A stretch of 15,403 bases of DNA, from NCBI GenBank assembly GCA_964637705.1, contig CAZWVM010000077.1, positions 1 through 15,403 of the forward strand, given 5' to 3'. The position numbers and the translations under genes were made by a program. The notes beneath the pieces were generated by a model. The model had not been told where the DNA came from and did no database searches. It worked only from the letters and a program-made list of their open reading frames with translations. Shown here one piece after another: positions 1 through 7,627 of the stretch (position 1 is the first letter of the stretch; each line of letters opens with the position of its first letter). Source of the stretch: CAZWVM01 sp964637705. GTDB taxonomy: Bacteria; UBA8481.

Positions 1-3000
1 GCCGCCTCCGTCTTCATCACGGAATCGGCGGTCGCGACGATCACAGGCGTCACCGTGAACCGCTCGACGGTCTCCGAGACCATCGCGCCGCTCTGGGTCG
101 ACCTCACCCGCGTCCTGGCCTTCTCGGTCCAGGGGCAGTCCGGCGACGACCTCCAGGAATTCACCGTGCGGCTCCAGGGCACGGCGGGACAGGTCTCGCG
201 CCTCGACTACATCGCGCTCTTCCGCGACGCCAACAACAACGGCCGGTTCGACTCGGGAACGGACCCGATCGTCTCCCTCCTCGGGTGGATGAGCGGCCAG
301 ACCTACGGCATGACCGGCATCGGGCACCCGCTCGGCGCGGGAGGGTCGGACACGTTGCTTCTCGTTCTTTCCTACAAGGACTCCTCGCCGTCGGGTGAAA
401 CCGTCCACGCGATCATCCCGGCCGGAGGCGTCAAGAGCGGTCTGATGGGATACGGCCCGGCGATCGACATGGCGGCTCCCGCCGTCTTCACGATCTACGA
501 CCTGAATCCGCCCCTTCCCTTCACGCTCTCCACTCCACCGGCCGGAACGGACACGAGCGCCGCGGCCGTCACGCTCCGCTGGAACGCCAGCGCCGACCCC
601 GGGAGCGGCCTCGCGTCCTATCGCGTCCAGGCGAGTTCCTCGATCACCTTCTCGCCGCTCCTCTTCGACTCCTCCACGGCGCTGTCGCGATCCCTGAACG
701 CGGCCTTCCCGACCGAGGGGTTCTATCACTGGCGCGCCTTCGCGATCGACGCGAAGGGCAACGCGCGGGCCTCGACCGACACGGGCTCGCTCCTCATCGA
801 CCGCACGGCGCCCTCGATGCCCTCTCTCGTCGCGCCCGCCGATGAAGCGGAGACGACGGTCTCGACGATCTCGTTCACCCACTCCGGATCGATTGATGCC
901 GGCAGCGGCATCGACCGGTACCGGTTGCAGATCGCGGCGACTCCGTCCTTCTCATCGATTTCGATCGACTCCCCGATCGGCACCGCGCTCGCGGCGTCCC
1001 GTTCCCTCGCGGGCGGTGCGAATTACTACTGGCGGATCCTGGCCCAGGATCGGGCGGGCAACACGCGGGCCTCGGATACGAGGCGATTGACGGTGGTGGG
1101 CGGCGGACCGAGCGTGCCCGTTCTCCTCTCTCCCGCGACCGCTCTCGAGACCTCCTCGACCTCCATCCTCTTCCAGTGGGCGCCCTCCACGGACACCCTC
1201 TCCGCGATCACCGGTTATCGCCTGCAGATCGATCCCACGGGGCTCTTCACCGCGCCGCCGGTGGATTCGGGCACGGGCCTGTCCACGTCGGCCGTTCGAA
1301 CTCTCTCTGCGGGACAATCCTATTCCTGGCGCGTCGTCGTCGCGAACGCCGCCGGGTTCTCGACCGCGTCGGCCATCCGCACCCTCGCGGTGGACACGTC
1401 CTGCACCGTCGCGCTCTTCTCACCGCCGGACGGCGTCACGACGACGGAGACGCGGCCGACCTTCGTCTGGATTTCCGACGGCGACACCTTCCGCCTGCAA
1501 CTCGGCCCGGACACCACCGGGGCCGGTCTCGTTCTCGACGTCATCCAGGCCTCGAAGACCCACCAGCCGGTCCTGCCGCTCGCGGCGGGGCACTGGTGGT
1601 GGCGCGTTCTCGCCGTCGACCTCGCGGGCAACGCCGACACCTCGGCCTGGCGCGCGCTGGAGATCGACACGGGCGGCGCGCTCTCGGACAACACTCCTCC
1701 CGCCCCCTTTGCCCTGCTCTCGCCGGCGCACGGAGTCTGCACCTCCGCGCTCTCCGTGATCTTCCGATGGAGCCCGACCACGGACACGCCTTCGGGGGTC
1801 TCGTCCTATCGTTTCCGTCTCTCGACGGACTCGCTCTTCACCACGCCGATTTACGACTCCTCCGTCGCCGCGACGGTGGACACGTTCCGGGCGACTCTGC
1901 CCACGAACGCGGACCTCTTCTGGCAGGTGATCGCCGTGGACGGCGCGGGCAACACGCGTTCCTCCCAGTCCATCCGCCACCTTCTGACCGACACCGTCGC
2001 GCCGACGGCGCCCTCTCCGCTGCTCGCGCCCGCGTCCGGAATCGAAACCTCCTCGGCTTCGATCACGTTGCGTTACTCGGCCGCGGTCGACACGGCCGCC
2101 GGTGTCGCTCTCTACACGATTCAAGCCGACACGTCCGGCTCCTTCACCGCGCCTCTCCTGTCCGGGACCTCCGCCTCCACCGCCCTCACCCTCTCCGGCT
2201 TCACCCAGGGCACATGGTGGTGGCGCGCCGCGGCCCTGGACAACGCCGGGAACGTCTCGAATTGGGTCACCGACACCTTCCGCGTCTCCCGAACGGCCCC
2301 CTCGGCTCCCACGCCGCTCTCACCGATCTCGGGAACCTGGACCTCCACCACGGTCCTCTCCTTCGACTGGTCCGACGCCGTCCCCGGCGGGGCGGCCCTG
2401 CGCCGCTACCGGCTGCGCGTTTCCCTCGATTCCTCCTTCGCCTCGGCCGCCGTCGACTCGACCACCGCGGACACGACGAGCCTGCTCACGTCCGCCGGGT
2501 TCACCTCCGGCACGTGGTACTGGCAGGTCTTCGCGGAGGACCTCCTCGGGAACGTCTCCGACGGCTCTTCCGTGGCCTCGGTCCGGGTTGATTTGTCGGC
2601 TCCGCCGGCCCCCTCCCTCTCCTCGCCCGCCAACAACACCGTCACGCGCAACGCCTCGATGTCCATCGCGTGGATGGTGGCCGGCGCGATGCCCTCGAGC
2701 GGCCTGAACGGATACGGTGTCGAGATCATCGACGCCCAGTCGCTCCTCGTCGTCGACTCCTACTTCACCTCGAGCGCCACGTTCTATTCCGTGACGGTTT
2801 CGGGCTTCTCCGAGACGATCTACGCGGTGAGGGTGAGGGCGAGGTCGAACGCGGGCACCTGGAGCCCCTACAGCGCGTCGCGCGTCTTCGCCTTCGACTT
2901 CACGCCGCCGGCCGGTGTGCCCGCGGGCCTCTCCCCCGTCCAGGGCGCCGAGACGACGACGACAGCCGTGACCTTCGCGGTCTCGAGCGTAGCCGACACC

Positions 3001-4851
3001 GGACCGGCGGGATCCTCCGTCTATTATCTCTTCCAGGCCTCGCGGACGCCGGTCTTCGACTCGACGACGATCCTCACGACCCAGCGGATGGGCTCGAGCG
3101 TCTTCACGCCGACCTGGCTCTGCGACTCGACGGGCACCTATTACTGGCGCGTCGCGGCCATGGACACTGTCGGGAATGCCTCGGCCTGGTCCGCCGCCTG
3201 CTCCTTCACGCGGCCCGTTCCGACCGAATTTCGCGTGCCCGTCTCCATCTCCGATCTCTCGGCCGCGGCCGACAACGCGCTCGGCATCACTCTCTCCTGG
3301 ACCAACTCTCCTTCGCCGGACATGGCCGGGGGCGGCGCGTATCTCGTCTATTGGAACGAAGGCCGCGACGGGACCCTCCCGGACACGCTCTTCAAGATCG
3401 TGGCGCACAACGGCCTCGAGAGCACCTCCTACTCGACGAACACCGACACGATCCTCCGGAGCGGCACCTATTACCGTTTCCGCGTGGCCGCGCAGGACGC
3501 GCTGGGCAATCGCGACACGGACCGCACGATCGTCGGCGCCACCGCGCGCCTCGGAGCGGTCAACTATCCCTTTGTCACGGTCATCACGCCGTCGGCAGGC
3601 CGAACCGTCAACATGACGGGCGGCGTGCAGGTTCAAATCCGCGTCGAGGGCCTCTTCCGCGCGCTCTGCGAGACGCTCGTCTGGCAATATCGCCACATCC
3701 ACTCCGCGGGTTGGACAGCCATGACCCCGGCCGGGGGCGGCGCCTGGCAGAATCCGAAGTTCGTGGGCGACGAATCGCGCGTTGTCTACGGCCTCCATTG
3801 GGACGCGTCCACCCAGGGCGCCGTGTCGGACACCGACTACGAGATCCGGGGCGTGGCCGTCCTGCGGTCCGGTGATTCGGCGCCGGCGCTTTCGGAGGTC
3901 GTCGCGATCACGCTGACCACGAACAACGGCAACGCGGATATGAGCGGTGGAAGCGACACGTCCTCCATGAACGGCAACGCCGGCCAGAACAACAACCTCA
4001 ACCACTCCTCGGGCGACGATTCACAGGCCGGTCTCAACCTGCCCGGAGGTTCCACCAACGAGAACGGCGAGGACACGCTTTCGATCGGACTCGGGTTGGA
4101 CACGAATCCCGGCCGCGGCGCGGGCGGGCTGGGCGCGGGCGCGTTGAACGCGAGCGGGCTGGCGGTCGCCGGCGCGCTCGATGCACTGATCGGATCCGAC
4201 ACGCCCGTGGGGATCGGCGTCACGATCGAGATCCGGAACAAGAACGGGACGCTCATCACGTATGTCCTCAACAAGTCGGCGACGGTCTTCATGAGCGCAC
4301 CGGCCGACACGCGTTGGAGCCCGGACAGCCTCGTCGTCAGGACGCAGCACGCGAACGGAGACACGCAGGAGTGGCGCTACGATTCCGTCACGAACCGTGC
4401 AACGCTGACGACTTTCTCCTGGGACACCGTGAACCGCCTCGTCACCTTCCAGACCCGGCAGTTCTCCTCCTTCGTCCTCGTCGCCCCGAACGTCGGCGCG
4501 GCCGTCGGCGCGCCCGGCAACCAGGCGAATCTCTCGCGCTTCATCCTCTACCCGAATCCCTGGCGGCCCAACAACTCGACCGCCACGGACGGCCTCCCCT
4601 ACGACCCGGCCAACCCGCGGACGACGGGCATCGTCTTCGACAACCTGCCGGCACGGGTGAAGATCGAGGTCTTCACGCTGCGCGGTGAGCGGGTCTTCGA
4701 GCGTTCTCTCGCCGTGAACGACGGTTACGCGACCTGGAACGGGAAGAACTCGGCGAATGCCGACGACGTGGCGACGGGCTACTACGTCTACGTGGTGACC
4801 GATCTCGCGACCGGGCAGAAAGTCACGGGCAAGCTGGCGGTGATCCGATGA
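1..4851 (+). CDS. giant secreted Ig/fibronectin-repeat protein with C-terminal sorting-like domain (5' partial)
   Basis: The frame is open from base 1 and matches the style of the domains that follow, so the gene almost certainly starts upstream; the GTG at 55 is probably internal. Seen in order: a beta-rich domain with a calcium-loop-like stretch at 226-264 (DxNxNGxxDxGxD pattern); about nine repeats of roughly 100 residues (about 505-3215), each ending in a 'YYWRVxAxDxxGN' type strand; a canonical FN3-like unit (about 3217-3560); one more Ig-like domain (about 3560-3915); an Asn/Gly/Ser-rich linker (about 3916-4190) grading into a Gly/Ala-rich stretch; a beta domain with 'FQTRQFSSFVLV'; and the C-terminal domain at 4525-4848. 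Such proteins are usually surface or secreted adhesins or structural proteins. No catalytic domain is visible, so the function is unknown. The stop overlaps the start of the barrel gene (ATGA), which suggests a shared operon and possibly joint export. Confidence is high for the coding region and low for a role. Confidence 0.93.
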   Translation, partial: AASVFITESAVATITGVTVNRSTVSETIAPLWVDLTRVLAFSVQGQSGDDLQEFTVRLQGTAGQVSRLDYIALFRDANNNGRFDSGTDPIVSLLGWMSGQTYGMTGIGHPLGAGGSDTLLLVLSYKDSSPSGETVHAIIPAGGVKSGLMGYGPAIDMAAPAVFTIYDLNPPLPFTLSTPPAGTDTSAAAVTLRWNASADPGSGLASYRVQASSSITFSPLLFDSSTALSRSLNAAFPTEGFYHWRAFAIDAKGNARASTDTGSLLIDRTAPSMPSLVAPADEAETTVSTISFTHSGSIDAGSGIDRYRLQIAATPSFSSISIDSPIGTALAASRSLAGGANYYWRILAQDRAGNTRASDTRRLTVVGGGPSVPVLLSPATALETSSTSILFQWAPSTDTLSAITGYRLQIDPTGLFTAPPVDSGTGLSTSAVRTLSAGQSYSWRVVVANAAGFSTASAIRTLAVDTSCTVALFSPPDGVTTTETRPTFVWISDGDTFRLQLGPDTTGAGLVLDVIQASKTHQPVLPLAAGHWWWRVLAVDLAGNADTSAWRALEIDTGGALSDNTPPAPFALLSPAHGVCTSALSVIFRWSPTTDTPSGVSSYRFRLSTDSLFTTPIYDSSVAATVDTFRATLPTNADLFWQVIAVDGAGNTRSSQSIRHLLTDTVAPTAPSPLLAPASGIETSSASITLRYSAAVDTAAGVALYTIQADTSGSFTAPLLSGTSASTALTLSGFTQGTWWWRAAALDNAGNVSNWVTDTFRVSRTAPSAPTPLSPISGTWTSTTVLSFDWSDAVPGGAALRRYRLRVSLDSSFASAAVDSTTADTTSLLTSAGFTSGTWYWQVFAEDLLGNVSDGSSVASVRVDLSAPPAPSLSSPANNTVTRNASMSIAWMVAGAMPSSGLNGYGVEIIDAQSLLVVDSYFTSSATFYSVTVSGFSETIYAVRVRARSNAGTWSPYSASRVFAFDFTPPAGVPAGLSPVQGAETTTTAVTFAVSSVADTGPAGSSVYYLFQASRTPVFDSTTILTTQRMGSSVFTPTWLCDSTGTYYWRVAAMDTVGNASAWSAACSFTRPVPTEFRVPVSISDLSAAADNALGITLSWTNSPSPDMAGGGAYLVYWNEGRDGTLPDTLFKIVAHNGLESTSYSTNTDTILRSGTYYRFRVAAQDALGNRDTDRTIVGATARLGAVNYPFVTVITPSAGRTVNMTGGVQVQIRVEGLFRALCETLVWQYRHIHSAGWTAMTPAGGGAWQNPKFVGDESRVVYGLHWDASTQGAVSDTDYEIRGVAVLRSGDSAPALSEVVAITLTTNNGNADMSGGSDTSSMNGNAGQNNNLNHSSGDDSQAGLNLPGGSTNENGEDTLSIGLGLDTNPGRGAGGLGAGALNASGLAVAGALDALIGSDTPVGIGVTIEIRNKNGTLITYVLNKSATVFMSAPADTRWSPDSLVVRTQHANGDTQEWRYDSVTNRATLTTFSWDTVNRLVTFQTRQFSSFVLVAPNVGAAVGAPGNQANLSRFILYPNPWRPNNSTATDGLPYDPANPRTTGIVFDNLPARVKIEVFTLRGERVFERSLAVNDGYATWNGKNSANADDVATGYYVYVVTDLATGQKVTGKLAVIR
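505..3215 (+). repeat. nine diverged ~100-residue Ig/FN3-like repeats
   Basis: Each unit opens with a 'PxLLSPAxGxETSS' like strand, continues with 'SSYRLQxSxDSxF', and closes with an aromatic-W-R/Q strand plus 'DxxGN'. The closing W (or equivalent R) codon falls at 730, 1030, 1327, 1600, 1921, 2221, 2521, 2830 and 3145. The spacing is therefore 273-321 nt, and exactly 300 nt three times. Most units are joined by 'DxTAPxAP' type linkers. The eighth unit lacks the W and the fourth is shortest. The copies differ substantially at the residue level, so this is an old tandem expansion and not a fresh DNA duplication. The fold is inferred from pattern, not from a profile search. Confidence 0.85.
4525..4848 (+). 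other. C-terminal FlgD-Ig / type-IX-like sorting domain of the repeat protein
   Basis: The last ~108 residues begin 'ANLSRFILYPNPWRPNN' and carry 'IVFDNLPARVKIEVFTLRG', 'GYATWNGKN', 'VATGYYVYVV' and a final 'GKLAVIR'. This arrangement (YPNP motif, short beta strands, a G-E-R-V turn, a W-N/D-G-K-N motif, G-x-Y-x-Y, and a basic K-L-x-x-x-R end) is the one seen in FlgD-Ig-like C-terminal domains. In Bacteroidetes and relatives, related tails direct proteins through the type IX secretion system. That this copy is a secretion signal is an inference, supported by the adjacent PorV-like gene; no core type IX genes are in the window. Confidence 0.7.
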
Positions 4852-5777
4852 TCTCCCTCTCCCGGTTCCGCCAGCCGTTCTTCCTCGTCCTCGCCCTGGT
4901 CCTCTCTTCGCTCGCCGTCCCGGCTTTCGCCGCCCAGGACAACGCCGGCGCCAACGCCGGGATCTCGCTGCGCTTCTCCCCCTCCGCCCGCGCCGCCGCG
5001 ATGGGCGACGCTTACGTGGCCGAGGCCCGGGGCGTGGCCGCCGCGCACTACAACCCGGCCGGGCTCGGGTGGTCGCGCGAACGACAGCTCCTCTTCATGT
5101 ACCAGAACCTCGTCCTCGACGTCGGGCAGGGGTCGCTGGGCTTCGCTCACCCGCTGGGAGACCGTAGCGCCTGGGCGGTATTGGCGCAGTATGTCAACTA
5201 CGGCACGACGCAGAGAACGGTCGTCTCCGGCAATGCCGGCGCCTACAGCGGCACCTTCACCGGCAACGACCTCGCGGTCTCGCTCTCATACGGTTCGCGG
5301 CTCGGGAACTGGGGCTACGGCGCGACCGCCAAGGTCTTCAGCTCCTCGATCGACAACGCGACGGCCTCGGCCTTCGCGGCGGATCTGGGACTCAGGTGGC
5401 AGGCGGACGACGCTCCCTTCTCCTTCGGCGTCTCGGTGGCGAACCTCGGGACCGAGGTGCGGTACGACATGGCCTCGGAGCGGCTGCCGATCGCCTTCCG
5501 CGCCGGCGCCGCGTGGGAGGCGATCCGGCGGCGGTTGATCATCGTCGCGGACGTGGAGAAGGTGACGAAGGAGAACTGGAGCGGTCACGCAGGGGTGGAG
5601 TTCCGGCCCGTGGAGATGCTCTCGCTGCGGGCGGGGTATGACGGCTCGGTCGAGATCGACAACGGGCTGACGATCGGAGCCGGGTTCCGGACGAACGGCC
5701 TGGAACTCGACTACGCCTGGATCCCCTTCGGCGAGGCCGGCGACAACCACCGCATCGGGGTGCAATACAGCTTCTGA
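4848..5777 (+). CDS. PorV/PorQ (UPF0164)-family outer-membrane beta-barrel protein
   Basis: The protein has 309 residues. Residues 1-28 form a clear signal peptide (hydrophobic core 'FFLVLALVLSSLAV', cleavage after AFA). The mature start carries the family hallmark 'SPSARAAAMGDAYVAEA' followed by 'YNPAGLG', as in PorV, PorQ and the FadL-like barrels. Alternating amphipathic strands run to a terminal 'IGVQYSF', the C-terminal Phe expected of a protein inserted by the Bam machinery. In type IX secretion PorV shuttles cargo from the translocon to the attachment complex; whether this paralogue does so is inferred. Its ATG overlaps the stop of the repeat protein (ATGA) without a strong ribosome-binding site, which suggests translational coupling. 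The gene ends 1 nt before the inverted-repeat element at 5779. A general porin-like role remains possible. Confidence 0.88.
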   Translation: MISLSRFRQPFFLVLALVLSSLAVPAFAAQDNAGANAGISLRFSPSARAAAMGDAYVAEARGVAAAHYNPAGLGWSRERQLLFMYQNLVLDVGQGSLGFAHPLGDRSAWAVLAQYVNYGTTQRTVVSGNAGAYSGTFTGNDLAVSLSYGSRLGNWGYGATAKVFSSSIDNATASAFAADLGLRWQADDAPFSFGVSVANLGTEVRYDMASERLPIAFRAGAAWEAIRRRLIIVADVEKVTKENWSGHAGVEFRPVEMLSLRAGYDGSVEIDNGLTIGAGFRTNGLELDYAWIPFGEAGDNHRIGVQYSF

Positions 5778-5778
5778 G

Positions 5779-5898
5779 CGGTGTCAGGCAACCACATTGC
5801 TACATTTCGAACGCTGGCGCGTCATTATCGACAGATCCCTCATTTCATGGGAGATGGCGTTCATGGGGCAAAAGTGGCAATGTGGTTGCCTGACACCG
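5779..5898. mobile_element. 120-bp MITE/REP-like element with 22-nt perfect terminal inverted repeats
   Basis: The 22 nt at 5779-5800 (including GTGTCAGGCAACCACATTGC at 5781-5800) are the exact reverse complement of 5877-5898. Pairing continues inward: U5801-G5876, AC/GU and UUU (5805-5807) with AAA (5870-5872), then, after an internal loop, GAACGC (5809-5814) with GCGTTC (5857-5862). There is also a small CCC/GGG hairpin near the centre. The whole unit can thus fold as one long imperfect stem. It encodes no protein of its own and lies between converging genes, starting one base after one stop codon and containing the other stop. This fits a short non-autonomous palindromic element, and it could act as a bidirectional terminator. 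No target-site duplication is obvious and no transposase is in the window, so the family is not identified. Confidence 0.75.
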
Positions 5899-6772
5899 AC
5901 ACTCCGCTCGCCGTATCCGCCGCGAAGCTCATCGGCGCGACGCCGCCGGCGTCTCCCCTCATCATCTCGGGACTGCGGTAGTAAAGATCAGGTCGATTCG
6001 TGAGGTGCCCCGAGAAATTCGGACGTCCGCCCGTGTATGTGTCCACGATGCCGATGCACCAGTCATTGAGAACCGGCGACGGCAGCGAGAGCTGGTTATT
6101 GCGCATGAAGAGCGTCACGTGGCGAAAGACCTTGAGCAACTCGGCAAGGGTCGGGGATTTCCCCACGGAAACGATCCGGATCGATCCGGTATCGCTTGTC
6201 AGCATGGTTCGATGCAGATCGAGAGCGTTGAGCATCGAACCGTCACGTTCGAAGTGCAGGTCGAGCATCGGATCCATCAGGATCCACTTTTTTCTCTCGC
6301 GAGACCAGACTTCCACGATGCGATGCCCGGCCCCGTCCGCCGCCTCCAGCGAGACGATTCGGGCCTCCCATCCCAGGGAAAGGGCCGCCTGAAGGAAGAC
6401 CGTGCAATACTCCGAGCAGAGCCCTCCCGGCATCGAACCAGCACGGATCTGCCTGAGAATCGCACGTGCATTCCAGCGGGGTTCGAATGGCGACGTCCTC
6501 AGACGCGTATCCCACTGAACGTGGGCCCAGTGCCGCAGGCGGATGATGGCCTCGAGTTCATTCGAGGCCCCCGCCACGACCGCGTTGAGGCGTTCCTCTT
6601 CGCGGAGCTTGAGGAGATCCGGATGACCCGGGGTCTCCTCGATGAACGACATCACCTCGGTACTTTCGTGCCTCCCCTGAAGCGTGTAGGCCACGATCGC
6701 GAAAACCAGGAGCAGGACCCCCGCGGCGGCAACCAGGATCCCGGATATCGTCCGTGTCTCCGGGGCGGACAT
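5861..6772 (-). CDS. membrane-anchored transglutaminase-like (papain-fold) protein
   Basis: The protein has 303 residues. Residues 10-31 form a single N-terminal membrane helix, which places the rest outside the cytoplasm. The transglutaminase core follows: 'GGLCSEYCTVFLQAALSLGW' with the likely catalytic Cys119 (15 residues before the Gly of the 'LGxxAR' strand, the usual spacing), then His150 in 'GHRIVEVW' and Asp167 in 'WILMDPM', completing a Cys-His-Asp triad. Bacterial members include proteases, amidases and crosslinking enzymes; the substrate here is unknown. The ATG is preceded by GGGGGGAG at an 8-nt gap. It is the last gene of a probable three-gene operon, 96 nt after the Pro-rich membrane protein. 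The final 12 residues ('SVSGNHIATFAP') and the stop are encoded by the inverted-repeat element, so the C-terminus is not the ancestral one; the catalytic core is unaffected. Confidence 0.82.
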   Translation of the reverse strand: MSAPETRTISGILVAAAGVLLLVFAIVAYTLQGRHESTEVMSFIEETPGHPDLLKLREEERLNAVVAGASNELEAIIRLRHWAHVQWDTRLRTSPFEPRWNARAILRQIRAGSMPGGLCSEYCTVFLQAALSLGWEARIVSLEAADGAGHRIVEVWSRERKKWILMDPMLDLHFERDGSMLNALDLHRTMLTSDTGSIRIVSVGKSPTLAELLKVFRHVTLFMRNNQLSLPSPVLNDWCIGIVDTYTGGRPNFSGHLTNRPDLYYRSPEMMRGDAGGVAPMSFAADTASGVSVSGNHIATFAP

Positions 6773-6868
6773 CAGATTGTCTCCCCCCTTTTCTCCGGCA
6801 TCATCGAATACGATTCTGCGGAACCGGCGCCGGCTGCAGGGACCCCATCGTCGAAAGAGTTGGCGCCA

Positions 6869-7612
6869 TCAATACGGCTCCACGTTCACCGGATCGATCG
6901 TCACGGGTGAAAGCTCCCGTCTCCGGTAGTAGCCGCCGCGCGTCTCGGTCGACGTGGAGATACCGACCGGGGGAACGCTGACCGGCGGCGATGTCGGCGC
7001 CGTGGCGGGCGGCGGGGATGAAGCCGGGATCGACGAGGCCGGAGGCGCGGGTGACGGGGGGGCGGTCACCGTTTCCGCCCGAACCGGCAGGATCACCTCG
7101 ACGGGCGACAGGACATACGTGTCGGTCCATGTCCGCTCCTGCCCATAGTAGGACGGCAGGTTGCGCGCCGATGTATCGGCCACGCCTGCCTCCCGCCGCA
7201 CCCGTTCGTCCATCTCCGCAGCCCAGCGCTTGATATCCTCGAGCGAGGAGTTCCCCTCGGCGGAGCCCCCGGTCGCATCGATGCCGTCCCGTCTCATCTC
7301 CGTCTCCAACGCCTGCCGGAGCATATCGGGGGACGGCTGTCCGGGCCGGCCCGTCGGCGCTTCACGGACGAACCAGAAGTATCCGAGCATCAAGGATCCG
7401 AAGAAGAGAATGGCGACAGTCAGGAGCCTGAGCCTGGCGAGTTTCTGCGCCTCGGGCGAGAGATTCTGGTCACCGGGGGGGGACTCGAGGGAACGAGCCC
7501 GACCCAGCGATTCATCCGGATCCTCGTCCCTGTATTCCTCGTATTCGGGATAGCGAGGCTGGGCGACGAGGTCGAGACTCCTGAGGAGACGCTGGAAGAA
7601 GCCTTTCATCAT
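6869..7612 (-). CDS. hypothetical single-pass membrane protein with Pro-rich tail
   Basis: I do not recognise this protein of 247 residues. It has a short basic/amphipathic start, then an acidic cytoplasmic stretch (about residues 21-35, many Glu/Asp/Tyr), one membrane helix at about 62-82 and a likely periplasmic part. That part holds a charged helical segment (about 95-145), a 'YYGQERTWTDTYVLSPVEVILPV' region and a Pro/Ser/Ala/Thr-rich tract (about 183-220) that could span part of the envelope; it ends 'VTIDPVNVEPY'. Two adjacent ATG codons are possible starts, and the upstream signal is weak (GGTGAG directly before them). The gene starts 15 nt after the Mur ligase stop and precedes the transglutaminase-like gene, so an envelope-related role is a reasonable but unproven inference. 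Confidence 0.72.
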   Translation of the reverse strand: MMKGFFQRLLRSLDLVAQPRYPEYEEYRDEDPDESLGRARSLESPPGDQNLSPEAQKLARLRLLTVAILFFGSLMLGYFWFVREAPTGRPGQPSPDMLRQALETEMRRDGIDATGGSAEGNSSLEDIKRWAAEMDERVRREAGVADTSARNLPSYYGQERTWTDTYVLSPVEVILPVRAETVTAPPSPAPPASSIPASSPPPATAPTSPPVSVPPVGISTSTETRGGYYRRRELSPVTIDPVNVEPY

Positions 7613-7627
7613 CTCACCGTCCCGCCT

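Noticed and set aside
1176..2591. A 471-codon plus-strand frame overlapping the repeat gene
   Set aside because: The composition is Arg/His/Gly/Leu-rich and shows no domain; it is a frame-shifted shadow of the repeats.
2320..4005. A 561-codon open frame on the minus strand inside the giant repeat gene
   Set aside because: It is very Arg/Gly/Val-rich without domain motifs, and lies opposite a clearly coding repeat gene. Long antisense frames are expected at this GC content.
5781..5981. Short plus-strand frame beginning 'MSGNHIAT' after the barrel gene
   Set aside because: It starts inside the inverted repeat and runs antisense to the transglutaminase-like gene. The peptide similarity to that protein's tail is a product of the palindrome.
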